Source: Ignelater luminosus
Taxonomy: Eukaryota; Arthropoda; Insecta; Coleoptera; Elateridae
Direction of reading: 5' to 3'
Length of the DNA: 64,000 nt
Assembly: GCA_011009095.1 (NCBI GenBank)
Contig: VTPC01090620.1
Location: forward strand, 321,170 to 385,169
Part shown: piece by piece, positions 36,331 to 47,759 of the stretch
Numbering within the stretch: the stretch's first letter is position 1
Layout: each line of letters opens with the position of its first letter
Notes under the pieces: model-generated
Seen by the model: the letters and a program-made list of their open reading frames with translations, nothing else
Databases searched by the model: none
Told to the model about the DNA's origin: nothing
Made by a program: the position numbers and the translations under genes

Positions 36331-37053
36331 ACAAAATTTCATTAAAACAATTCCAGTACATATGTTATTGACATAAAACTACATTTATTAATTTTACAAA
36401 TAATTAAATAATTGAACATTAAGAATTTATTTTTGAAATCAGTATGGCGCGTTATTTGATTTTACACCCGGTATGTGATACAATTATAAAACCAAAGGCG
36501 TTATGCAGTAATCGCGTGAATGTTTATAAACCGATACGAGGTCATCGGCAAGACCAGCGATAAGATAATATTATAACACAACTGTTTGCACTTATAAGAA
36601 TTAAAAATGGAAAGATTATTAATTAGAACAAATGAATAAACAATTAGAAGATTTGAACAAGAAATCAGAGCGTATGGAAAATAAATTAGATAATGTCCAA
36701 AAAGAAATGCAAAAAATAAAAAGAGAGAATGTGGACTTGAAATTAAGAAATGAAAAACTCAAACAAGAAGTCGTGCAACAAAACACAAAAAAGGATTATT
36801 TGGAGAGAGAGATCAAAAAGAAAAATTTGATATTTAAAGGTGCACCCGTGTTGGAAGACAACTAAAAGAAAGAATAAGAATTATATTAAGAAATATGGAT
36901 GGGTATATCATGCTAGAAACGGAAATTCGACAAATATACAGGATTGGGAAAAAATGGCAAAATCAAAGACGCTCAATACTAGTAAAATTGAAAACATATG
37001 ACAATAAGCTGAAAATATTAAAAGCTGCAAAGAACTTGAAAGGCACAGATATA

Positions 37054-38327
37054 CCAGGTGTATACCTATGAAATGAGACTATTTTTATCAATTTTAAACG
37101 TTTATTAACAAAAAATGGTTACAAGTTTAATCTTCAAAATAATAGCCATCGCTAGCGACACATTTTACCCATCTCTCAGGCAATTTGTGAATGCCGCGCC
37201 AAAAAAATTGGCCGTCTTTGGCCGCAAACCAATCATCGAGCCATTTTTTGGCTTCTTCGTGAGAATTGAAGCGCTGCTCGGAAAGTGCGTGGCCTATCGA
37301 TGCAAACAAATGATAATCGGAAGGCGCCAAGTCTGGTGAGTAAGCCGCATGCACCAGCGGTTCCCAATCGTACGTCTCCACCAATTCCCGGGTCGCTCAT
37401 GTTCGATGTGGTGGTGCATTGTCATCAAGAAAAATTACTTTGTGACGCCGATCGGCATATTCTGGGCGTTTTCGGTGTATAGCGCTGTTCAAATCGGCCA
37501 ATTGTCGTTGGTAGCGTGAACCGTCAACTGTTTCACCTGGTTTTAATAGCTCGTACCAAATCATACCATGCTGATCCCAGAAAACACACGGCATTGCCTT
37601 GCGGCCGAAGCGATTTGGTTTGGCCGTTGATTTTGGCTTGTGGCCGGGCGGACCATACGATCGTTTACGCTTGGGATTGGAGAAATACACCCGTAACGAT
37701 TCGATGCAAAAAAGACTTCCTTTTGAACCGGGAGAGCAGCATTTCACAAGTGGTTTTTCGGTTCTCTTGCTGCCTTTCAGTCAGTTCATGCGGCACCCAT
37801 CTTCCGACCTTTAAAATCATGCCCATGTCTTTCAAACGTTTGCAAATGGTTTTTTTGGGTCACTCCCAACTGCTCTGCCATCATTTCTTGCGTTTGACCA
37901 TCATCTTCATTCAACAATGCTTGCAATTCGGTGTCCTCAAACTTTTTTCGGTGGCCGGCCACGTTCCTCGTTCTCCACGCTAAAATCACCACTTCGGAAT
38001 TTTCCAAACCACCTGAAGCACTGTGCTCTGCTTAGAGCATGTCCACCGTAAGCTTCTATAAGCATTTGATGAGCTTGAGAAGCGTTTTTCTTCAATTGAT
38101 AACAGAAAATCAACGATGTCTGCAAATCGTAGTTTGAAGGCACGAAATTCGACATTTTTAAGAGCGAAAAAAAATGCGTTGTTGTATGAAACATCACAAA
38201 CAATGAATTGAATATTGTTGACAGATGACAGACGAAAAAAATAAGACATTTGGGACAGTTTAAAAATACTCCTAGCGACATCTGTGGTCTAATAGCTGAA
38301 AGTCTCATTTCATAGGTATACACCTGG
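37054..38327 (-). mobile_element. mariner element, 1274 bp, mellifera-type
   Basis: Terminal inverted repeats CCAGGTGTATACCTATGAAA at 37054 and its complement ending at 38327 match over about 28 bp and are flanked by TA duplications (37052-37053, 38328-38329). The length is normal for mariner. The transposase lies on the minus strand. The insertion splits the LINE relic at 36607-39990 and is therefore younger than that LINE. Confidence 0.92.
37127..38155 (-). pseudogene. mariner transposase, broken
   Basis: ATG at 38155 (MSNFVPSNYDLQTS) to the stop after DGYYFED at 37127, about 343 codons, the usual mariner length. An HTH part (GGHALSRAQCFRWFGKF), the linker GRPPKKFED, and the three catalytic aspartates are visible: W-D-Q-H-G, D-D-N-A-P-P-H and PDLAPSDYHLF. 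The second and third are separated by exactly 34 positions (D34D), counting one in-frame stop after APPHRT. There is at least one frameshift in the N-terminal half. The lesions are few, so the insertion is not ancient. Confidence 0.9.
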
Positions 38328-39990
38328 TATTCCTAACAAAAGCTTTCCCTAAAAGTGCAATTGAACAAAAGAAGTTATTAAGTAAGTGCTCACATGAAAA
38401 AAACAAGAGAAGCAGAAGGTGTAATAAGTTAATAGTGAATGATAAATTAGACGAAGTAAAAGAACAAGTAGAAGAACAAGAGAATAATAAAAGAGAAGAT
38501 ACCAAACAAACAACCATGAAGAAGGAAAGAACGATCAGCCGATGGTCACCTCAGGACGAAGTAGCAATATATTATAAAACTGAATAGCAAATACCGGATG
38601 TAATAGTTGAGAATACGTTGACTACGGAAAATTGAAACGAGAAGAAAAACAAAACTTATTATCAAGAAAATTGTAGGGGAGAAACAAAAGTAGATATAAT
38701 GGCAACATACGAAAGAAAAAAAGAAAGGTCAAGGAGTGCTGGAGATGGAAGAGAGATATGCACTGATATATAGACACACGAACAAGAGAAGTATAGCAAA
38801 AGAAGAGCATGTGAAGAAAATAGGTAAATGGAAATTTATTTCCAAAAAAATATTAAAATTAGTGATAAAGTTGTAACAGGTAGATAATAAAACGATAGTA
38901 CTTAATAGCATATGGTCAATATGAATAAGATAGAGTAAACAAGAATGATGAATTTTGGGAAGAAACGTCAGAAGCGATTGAAAATGTAAAATACGGGCTT
39001 ATAATACTGGAAAACCCAAATAATCGATTGGGTAAAGGATGTAATAGGACACCACGAAGAAACACAAAGGAACAATAATGAAAATCGATTGATAAATTTT
39101 TGTGTTGAAAACGACCACAAATAATGAACACTTTTTATAAACACAAGGACATACATATAAAGACAAGAGAGATTCAAAGCAGAAAAGAAAGATCATTAAT
39201 AGATTATGTACTAGTCAAAAAATAACAAAATTAAAAAAAAGAGAACCAGAAATTTATAGTGATCATTACTTAGTGGAAGCAAAATTGCAATTTAATAACG
39301 AAACACAAAAAGTGCAAAAACAAAAACAGAAGATACAATTTAAAACGACAAATGAGGCAACTAAATCATATAAGTTAGCTGACAGGTGACAGAAGCAAAA
39401 ATAGAAAAAACTGTAGAAGAGTGGACAAATACGAATGTCGAACAAATATGGCGTTACGAAATAAATATGTGAAACAACAACCATAAACAGAAATAAAAAA
39501 CAAACAATGTGATGGAATCAAACAGTAATAGAAAAAGTGAAATTAAAGAAGACAAAATAGAAACAGTATTTAAGAAGAAAAACCGAACAAAACTACGAAG
39601 ACTATGAACAGAAACGCACATAGATAAAACAGATGATCCAACAAGCAGAAAAAAACAAATTTTGGAAAAATCTGGGAACAGAATAGAAGAAGATAATCGA
39701 AGTAATCAAATAACAGAAGAAAATGAGGTAACGGAGAGATGGAGAGATGAAAAGAGTACTCCAGAAGCTCCTCAGTAAAAGAGAACAAAACAATACAAAT
39801 TATTAGAGAGGACAGAGGAAATGTGATAGAAAAAGACAGTATAGGAAAAGAAGAGGTTACAGAAATAATTAAGACAATAGAAAAAAGAAGATCGTCACAA
39901 CATGACTTGATAATACCAGAAATGGTAAAGAATCTAGGTAAAAATGCTGGAGAAATGCTAACCCAAATTTCACGTAAACGTTATTTACTG

Positions 39991-41410
39991 AGAATCAAAC
40001 CTTAAACTTCTGCAGACTCGATAGTAATTTTTTGTAAAGCTTTCACATTAATGAGAAAAACTGTCTGAGATATTTTTGTAAACGTAGTCAGGAAGATTGC
40101 TCCGATTTTTTAGATCAATGGCGAATGGCAGCAAAATTAAATAACGCTAATTTCAAATTCTAAAATTCAGAATTTATTTATTCTCTTATTTATTTTGAAT
40201 ATTAAGACGTATTATTTGCTATATTTTGTTTTGCGGCATTTGGCTGTACATTAGGATTAGAAAATAGCTAAAGGTGCTTTAAATTAAACAAATGATTCTG
40301 CATTTCTGTGAAACATATAGAATAGTACTAATAAATGCAGTCAAATCAGCTAAGCTAAAAAACAGCCCAAAGAATTTATTTGAGAAATCAAAAACCACTC
40401 TGTCACCTCATTTCCAAAATTATTTAGCAGTAACCGGTAGAATGAGTTAATAATAATAAGTTTCCATAAAACAGCCTCTTGTAAAACTTCTAATCCCATC
40501 CTGGCCCCCTTGGTTAGAAAGCCAATATTACTCCAGAATCTCCGATTGTACTGATTAGAAGTGAAGGTATTTACCATTATTTTGCATTTCCTTCATACTA
40601 GATTGTGAACTCTTTATCTGTAATGTCGTACGTGTAAGTTGAAGTAAGGACTATTCCAGTAGATGCGCTGCCAGCCATGGTTAAAAATTTAAAGAAACTA
40701 CCGGCTTTTGCTTATGTAAATATTGAGAGTTTAAGATAGCTGTGTACTTTCGAGTTAAATAAATTAAATATGTTGGCCGAGTATATTTGTAATCCTGTAG
40801 TTGTACTAGAGATTAAATATTTCGAGTTATTTTTCAAACCATTTTAATGAAAAAGAATTTTGAAATGTGCGAAAGCCTATATGTTTCTGATTGTTTTATC
40901 GGTTGTTCTAGCTGTATCTAAAAGCAGCTTCTCTTTATTGAAGTGCACAGATACCTATCAACAACATTTATTTTAGGAAGACATAAAACCATTGATATTT
41001 TAGCATTGTTTAAAGAGTTAAGTAGACAATAATATGCACACAATGTCTGAAGGGACTTGATACCTTGTTTTGATCAAGAAAACTAATTGTAAGTAAAATT
41101 GTAAACATTGCTTAATTTCTTATTTTTGCTTTCTACCATTTAATAAAGAAGTAAAAATATATGCTAGTTTGCATAAATATATTATGTATTTGTTTGGGAC
41201 AAAATACAGTATAATAGGTTTTAGATAATTTTACAATCAAATTTTGCTTTTATACAGTTGATGTGTTGTTGAAATTGGCTGGATCTAGTAAATACTGAAA
41301 AAACGCCTTGAGTACCATGCCATGAACTGTACAACAAACGTGTTAATTAATTAATTATTATAGTAACAATGGTAAATATTTTTTAACTTACCTAGATTAT
41401 TATAATCAAT
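39991..41410. other. intergenic, nothing recognised
   Basis: AT-rich. The 3' UTR intron of the 41.4-kb gene begins at 41391 and extends leftward. The 40350-40577 minus frame has no motif. Confidence 0.45.
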
Positions 41411-41644
41411 TTACTTCTCCCAGATATATACACATCTTCCAGCTAGATCATGCAACTGTCCAAATCCACAAGGACGCATTGGTAGTTTTGGTCGTAATTC
41501 CGCACCACTTTTTTGAGATATTGGTAAAACAATAAATTTATTCCTGTGATGTCTGCTTATTTCATTCTTTTCCATTCTTCTGGAATAACCATTTGTTAAG
41601 GCAAGAGTTAACAGAACAAAAAACAAAGCAAAGAAGAATTTCAT
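41411..41644 (-). CDS. secreted two-cysteine peptide, GRCVYIW
   Basis: A 77-residue precursor starting at ATG 41644. A clear signal peptide (MKFFFALFFVLLTLALTNG) precedes YSRRMEKNE, which resembles the YSRQLQENN after the signal of the 56.5-kb paralogue. The basic middle is followed by the C-terminal core PCGFGQLHDLAGRCVYIW. Two cysteines 11 residues apart can form one disulfide. The core resembles one-disulfide insect secreted peptides such as secapin (C-P-x-G ... R-C), but the match is short. A promoter (TATAAAA, minus 41735-41729, with initiator A near 41703) and a donor (GTAAGT) 19 nt after the stop at 41391 support a real gene. Function is unknown; secreted, possibly immune, venom-like or seminal. 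Confidence 0.85.
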   Translation of the reverse strand: MKFFFALFFVLLTLALTNGYSRRMEKNEISRHHRNKFIVLPISQKSGAELRPKLPMRPCGFGQLHDLAGRCVYIWEK

Positions 41645-41699
41645 TTTTGATGTTTCTTTAGTTATTTAGCTGTTAAATTTTTTAACTGGTTTCAGTTAA

Positions 41700-41736
41700 C
41701 ACTAAACTATCTTGTCCACATGGTGATATTTTATAT
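41700..41736 (-). promoter_or_regulatory. TATA and initiator of the 41.4-kb gene
   Basis: Minus-strand TATAAAA at 41735-41729 and TTTAGTGT around 41703, about 32 nt apart. The predicted 5' leader is about 59 nt. Confidence 0.55.
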
Positions 41737-43098
41737 GAATACCAAAGAAGGGCGCGATTATTTGATTATGACGCAATAATAATGTTTAAATAAATCTTTT
41801 CGATAGCTCCTTTAATGCAAATAGATATTGTGAATAAAATCTAGAAAGATTAAATTTTTCTATGAAATGAAATCAGTATTTGTATAGGCATACGCAATCG
41901 ATATTTTAGGAAGTTTATCTTTAAAAAACAAGCAATAAATACTTTTGGAGGACAATTATTTTAGAATATTTTAATTTTTTTATCTAATTTAACTGGAATT
42001 AATGTTATCTAAAAAATCATTAATTGGGTTATTGTTTAATTTGCTATTTAATTGTTGAGTGGTAGTGTAAGCATGTACATAAGATATTCTTAAGATGTGC
42101 AAAAACATTTTGATCAACAAGAAGTATGAAAAGTACTCAATAAAAAGAGAGTAAAGCGCTAGGACAAACGTCTCGCTGCCCGTAATTCTGCTCATTACTG
42201 GTTTTATACATTTTATGTTTGTATAATCAATTTTAGATTAGGAATCTGCTGTATCAATAATTTTGTTAATTTTAGAGACACCCTATATAATGAGCAAGAA
42301 ATAGACAGCTCATGAAAAGTCAGAATACCATAAATCTTCATTTCAGTGATTTAACCAATAAAACAACAAAAAGGATTAAGATCAGAAGCACACTTCATCG
42401 CACCCATAACTCACAAATTATTCTTTAAATGGGTTTTTTATAAATAGTTAAAAGTATATTGCGTCTCAGATTTCTGTTTCGTATTTTAGTATTACCTGAA
42501 ATAAATCATCTGCAAAATAGACCAACTAGTATAGTGAATGAAAATCCAGTATCTTCCAATTATTTATTTACACAATTTTTTCTGATAAGAATGTTTTGAA
42601 CAAACAGATAAAACTCATGCAAACTGTAACACCTTTATTAAGAAAACATGTTGCACAATTTCCGTTGGAAAAAAGATTTATTCCTCATACTCGTATTATA
42701 ATAAGATCTTACAATACTAGAAATAATAAGTCTATGTATTTATCAAGCAAATATCTCGTACTCTTAGAAAAATTGATTATGATAACTTTAGTAGTTTTCA
42801 CTAATACAGAGAGTAAAATGAATTCCCTTATTAAGTTCTGGCTGGTCAATCTGAAAATCAAAATAATGTTTCTTTAATGTCTCTTTTTTTATCTTAATGT
42901 CAAAAATATTTTGAGTTATCATTTGAAAAGAATTATAATGGAAAAACAAAGTAGAGAAAATGTTATTTAGAAATCCAAAAATTTCCCTTTACATTTTTAA
43001 AATTACTTTGAAAGACAAAACAAGAATTTTGGCAAGATGCAAGACAAATAAATTATTGGCACAAAAATTTAAACAAAAGTCACAAATACTTACAGTTA
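41737..43098. other. intergenic, nothing recognised
   Basis: AT-rich. The frames at 41989-42195 (minus) and 42596-42877 (plus) carry no motif. The 3' UTR intron of the 43.1-kb gene starts at 43093 and runs into this stretch. Confidence 0.45.
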
Positions 43099-43335
43099 TT
43101 ATTCCCAAATTTCGACACATCTTCCAGTTTCGTCTCTAAACCTTCCAGTTGGGCAAGGCGTTTCATAAACTCTCACCCTAAAACGTGGTGAAGCTTTTCT
43201 TGGCACTAATGTGTTTTGTGAGATTTCATTAAACGTTTTATTCTCAGACAATTCTTCGTGTGGTATTTTCCTGGCAATACCACCTGCTAGCAGCATTGCA
43301 AATGCAAACAACGTAACAAAAACAAATGTCTTCAT
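43099..43335 (-). CDS. secreted two-cysteine peptide, GRCVEIW
   Basis: A 78-residue precursor starting at ATG 43335. The signal peptide covers about residues 1-21 (MKTFVFVTLFAFAMLLAGG). It is followed by a polar spacer and the C-terminal core PCPTGRFRDETGRCVEIW plus E. The cysteine pair and spacing match the 41.4- and 56.5-kb genes. A donor (GTAAGT) lies 5 nt after the stop at 43093. A TATTTAAAAG box lies near 43411-43420 and the 5' leader carries TGTCAACTA, also present in the leader of the 56.5-kb gene. No cleavage site beyond the signal is obvious. Role unknown; secreted. Confidence 0.87.
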   Translation of the reverse strand: MKTFVFVTLFAFAMLLAGGIARKIPHEELSENKTFNEISQNTLVPRKASPRFRVRVYETPCPTGRFRDETGRCVEIWE

Positions 43336-43429
43336 TTTTTAATCTTAGTTGACAGAAGATTGTTTTAGGAACTTTTTGAAAGATAGGTATATTCAACAGC
43401 AATGTTTCCTTTTAAATAAAACACACAAA

Positions 43430-44404
43430 AGGGGCGGATGTGGTTTGTATTTATTTCGTTCATTGGTGACGTCGTTGAAAATTCCGTGCAGTAAAATTGT
43501 TTAGCATTTATCAGAGTTCTGGTTTTTTAGGATAAATTTTTATTAAGAAATGAGATATGTTGTTTATAAATTGTAACTATAAGTAATATGATAAGCACCA
43601 GGAAACGGATTTATATGAGCTGATATTAATTTCAGACTAGGTTTTGTAATATGGATATTTATAAAAACTTCATAGTCTTGTAAAACGATAATTTAAATTT
43701 AATATAAATAGTTCTAAAATAAAACCTGTTTGCTTTATTATTTAATTCTTTTGGCTGTATTATTTATAAAATTATTTTGTCTTGTATAGCTGCATCCTAA
43801 GAATTTTAAAATTTAATATTATTTAATTAAAAATATTTTTAAATTTCCTCCTCGCACCATTATTTCGAGGAAAATTTTTTTAATAAAACGTTTTTGGGAT
43901 TTTATTTTGTAACTAAGATCTTCATTAATTTAAAAATCTAGGCATTTCCAACAACAAAGAATTCCTAATAGTCCTACGTCACTATTTATTAATTTTCAAG
44001 GATACCTAAATTCTATTTTAATTTCTAAGAACAAGAAAGTTCCTTAATCCCTATACAGTAATAAAAAATTGAATAAAACACGATTACAATTAATATCTTA
44101 TTTTATTATTAACATGGACTTTTTCACCTGTTTTAGTCTTCTTTTTGGGTCCACAATTAAAATTATTTTTTTCAAATAAGTTTCCAAATAATAAAAAAAC
44201 GCTAGAGCATTGTGAGAAGTTTCGATACTGCTGCTGGCAAATTCATTGATGTGCAGACTTTGAAATTCGACAAACTTTTATAGTTCAAGGTTTCTGAATA
44301 GTTTCAAGAAACTAAAAAATCTAATCCTTTGTTCAAAATCTGCTTTATATACACTATAGATTGGTACTAAATCTGGCATTATTACTTAATTTTGATATAT
44401 CAGC
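43430..44404. other. intergenic, nothing recognised
   Basis: AT-rich, no motif. The right edge is the hAT target duplication (44405-44412). Confidence 0.45.
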
Positions 44405-44412
44405 AACACTGT
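44405..44412. repeat. 8-bp target site duplication of the hAT element, left
   Basis: AACACTGT here and again at 47598-47605, directly bordering the element. Eight-base duplications are diagnostic of hAT insertions. Confidence 0.9.
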
Positions 44413-47400
44413 CAGTGCCGGATTAACGATTTGGAGTCCCGTAGGCAGTAGAAGCGACAGGGCCCCTTCACAGATGTGGGCAGGTGTAATAGTACGTTTT
44501 TGTATTTTTAACTTTTGTGTATTTGTGTGTAATTTGCCATAATGGCAAGTGAAGTTAATCTTTCTTGAACCATTGACGATCGATGATAGTCTTTTATGAT
44601 TTTTATTTTGGAAAAAAATCTTTTATCAGTGACATTGATGATCATCATCGTGCGATAAACATTTGGAAATGTTGATTGTAGTTTGTGCTCAAAAATTATT
44701 TTGTAGGACTGGGATGCTGGTACTGGTGTTGAGTAAGTCTTCAAACTGACAAATTAAGTGTTTAAAATGAATCATTTCATCACCAAGTTCATGTTCAATG
44801 TCACAAGAGTAACATTTTGCAAATCTTTCCTCTTTGATTTGTGCTTCATTCTTAGAAGGATAATAAAAAAAACCAAACAGTGATTGAACTTGCTCATAAA
44901 CTTTCAAACGGTTAGAAAGTTTTACGTTTAATTTGTCCAATATTGGTAGATAAGTTTCAATCTTGAATCTTTCTCCTCCTCGAAGTATTATGTCTTCAGC
45001 GTCACCGTTGTCAAAATGTCCCTTTCTGGTACACTTTCGTTTGCCCTCATCCTCATCAGAATATTTTAAGTTACTGACTTTATGCTTATAGAAATCAAAA
45101 TTTTCAAAAGTGAATTTAAAAGACGAACGGCACTTTGAAGTTCTATTGTTTCACTTTGCAGAGAAGTGCTAAATGCATCAATGCCCAAAAGTCCGTCAAG
45201 ATAAATTTTCCTTCTTGGACATTTCTTTCAATAGGCAATTAGCCTCACGAATTGTCTCTGGCTTCTGACTCTCACCTTTAGAAATACTTTTTAAAGCATT
45301 TTGAAAACTACTGTAGCTGTAGGCTCTTGTCGCGTCGGCTCTAGCGCTCCACTTTGTGAAGTTTACTTTCTTGGGAACTAGAATACGGTTTGTTTGATCA
45401 AGGCATTTTATCATAACCGTCTAACGATGGGTTGAGGCAGAAAAAAAAATTGTACAATGCCTGAACAAATCTAAAGATAGAAATCGCACTAATACTACTT
45501 TCAACGGCGCTCACTCCAACTAAGCTAAGCGAGTGTGCTGCACACGTAATATATATTGCAAGCTTATTGAAATTAGAAAGATGGGATTGAAGACCATTGT
45601 AGCAGCCTGACATGCTATCCTCACATATTGTTAATGTCGATGCCATACTTATTTAAGAAATTCAATGCGGCTGTGGCAAGCGCTTCTCCAGTGTGACTGC
45701 CTATAGGAATAAATGTGAGAAAACGATCATTCACTTCTCCATCAGACGATCTAACGTATCTCATCACTACAGTCAACTGATCTACGTGGGACATGTCTGG
45801 TGTCGGATCAACGCTTAGAGAATAATACTTCCTTTCTTTGATTTTTTCTACAATAACATTCAAAACCTTTTTCCCCCATTATTTCAATCACCTCTTTGCA
45901 AATAGTGGAAGATAAATAAGATGGCACTCTTCTGCCCTGCTTATCATATTGGCTAAATGAGAACTCAAAAAGGATCGTAGTCCGCAATTAACTCTAAAAT
46001 CCCCAAGTAGTTGCCATTATTTTGTAAACCAAGGATTTTTGTATCGCCACGGAAAACTACTTCACGTGACGAAAGAAACTTGACTACAGATACTACACGT
46101 CGTAGAATTTGAATCCAATATTCACGTTCTTTGTTGAATTAAGCTTCCAAAGAGCTGTCGATTCGTCCCTGTGAACTTCTTCTATTTATTAGTGTCTGTA
46201 TACATGATCGATGAGCTGCATTGCCTTCCTGTAGTTTCATTCCATTTAAAGCATTCTTCCAATCAGATGATCCATCAGCAAATTGTGTTCTTTTAGGTTC
46301 TCTAAAAAGTACTAATGGAAAGCAGTATACGTTTCCATATGTCGGAGAGTACATGAGTCACTCTAGTTTGATTTGGGCTCCACTTACATGTTTACGAAAA
46401 GTAACGGGTAAGAACTCTCATACTGTCTGGCTGAAGCTACAAAATCGCCATCCAAATTTTGATACTTGGCCGAACTTCTTGAACACCAAAACATCCGCAC
46501 TTCTGTAATATTTTGTCATAGTCCTATATCACTTTGGTACTCTAGTCCTAATTTATCTCTAGTTTGCTTATGGAACTGAATTTCCGGCTCCACTTCTCCT
46601 TCTTCCAACATTTCAACATTATCCTTTTTAGTTGTTTGTTAAAGTAATAGATTTAGTACCTCTATTTCGACCATTTCATTTACATTATTTTTAGATGTAG
46701 TTTCACCGTCTGTAGGTCTCTGTGTAACACCAAGTTCAAAAAGGTTGTGAGTCTTTTTTACTGTTTCATCTAGCTTTTTAGTCTTTTCATGATATTTTTT
46801 CCGTTTTTCTGCACCACTCTGGTACCTCTTTTTCTCTTGTACCGACATCTTGTTTCTGTAAAAGAGAGAAAGAAGTAGACCTCAGTGTAAAATATGCAGC
46901 TACTACATTCCTATTTCATTAATTATATAGGAATCGATGACAACCGGCTTATCTATTTTGTAGTTCATACAATTCAAACAGCATGGATTAAAACCCCCCC
47001 CAAAAAAGTTATCAAACACAAGTATTTAAAATATTAAAAAACGCTGCAAGATATGTAAAACTAAATTGATTACACGTTATACCGTTGTTGATAACCAACT
47101 ATTGATAGCCTTTTCTAATTTATTAAATTTAAATAGAAACTTAACTTACCTAGTTTTGACTAATGAAAGTTGTTAAAATCCCTTCGAACGTTAGTTACCA
47201 AATGGTAGTTAAACAGATCAATGGGCAGTGGCCCAAGTGACACAACTCATCAACTGATAAACATGTATAAATGAGTCATACCTCAGCTCGTCAGCTGTTT
47301 ATTCTTTCTGCAGCGCGCCCACACGCATTGAATTAGGTTAGTTCCACTCTTGTGGATAATTGTTGAACTATTAGAAATAATGCCATTTCACAGTACAGAT

Positions 47401-47597
47401 AAAAGTATATAAGACTTCCATTTTAATGCTTTCATGTTTTAACTAAGAGCCGTAGGAGCAACTAATCATAAAATAATCAACATTTTATTATGTTGCAGTT
47501 TATGGCGTTTTTCTATTTGTAAAGCTTTTAAATGCGTCGGGTTCTTTCGGGGCCCCTAGGCAACTGCCTACTTTGCCTAACTGGTAATCCGGCACTG
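44413..47597 (-). mobile_element. hAT element, 3185 bp
   Basis: The left end CAGTGCCGGATTAACGA and the right end TGGTAATCCGGCACTG are short terminal inverted repeats of the hAT type. The exact 8-bp duplication AACACTGT lies on both sides. Inside, on the minus strand, is a broken transposase of the ZMYM1-like/TTF-DUF4371 group. Confidence 0.92.
44508..46848 (-). pseudogene. hAT transposase (zf-TTF / DUF4371 / dimerisation type), broken
   Basis: Minus-strand pieces in order: a lysine-rich start (SVQEKKRYQSGAEKRKKYHE), then a TTF-type zinc-finger-like segment (VYCFPLVLF, FADGSSDWKNALNGM, HRSC). The DUF4371 part follows (YYSLSVDPTPDMSHVDQLTV), with a D near the expected first catalytic position. 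Then come MSGCYNGLQSHLSN and AAHSLSLVGVSAVE, TKWSARADATRA, FEDLLN, and the C-terminal dimerisation region IIKDYHRSSMVQERLTSLAI. At least five frame changes or stops interrupt it. hAT enzymes move DNA elements by cut and paste. This copy cannot encode an intact enzyme. Confidence 0.85.
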
Positions 47598-47605
47598 AAC
47601 ACTGT
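47598..47605. repeat. 8-bp target site duplication of the hAT element, right
   Basis: AACACTGT, identical to the left copy. Confidence 0.9.
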
Positions 47606-47759
47606 CAAGTCTGCAGTCTTTTTGTAGTGACAGATAAATGATTTTTCTAAATGGGGCACCTCTATTGGTAATCAAGATAATGTATGAAATAGTCAAGTAT
47701 GTAATTGTTTTATGAAAACTGTATGCTAAACAAATTTTATTTTTCTCAAACAGATATTA

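Larger units (their letters stand above)
36607..39990 (+). pseudogene. second LINE relic, interrupted by mariner
   Basis: Left part (36607-37053): a coiled-coil N-terminus (ATG at 36607 or 36632) with long runs of K, E and N heptads, then FKGAPVLEDN, IYRIGKKWQNQRRSILVKLK and NLKGTDI. Right part (38328-39990): the same frame resumes with FPKSAIEQKKLL and a basic KDK-like block, then endonuclease remnants (IMNTFYKHKDIHIKTREIQS, SLIDYVLVK, EIYSDHYLVEAKL). Near 39823-39975 follows an opening of reverse transcriptase (IEKRRSSQHDLIIPEMV). It resembles the endonuclease-reverse transcriptase LINEs (RTE-like) common in insects. Many stops; inactive. Confidence 0.8.

Noticed and set aside
38305..39793. 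Many minus-strand frames rich in F, L, S and C
   Set aside because: They are shadows of the lysine- and glutamate-rich LINE coding strand.
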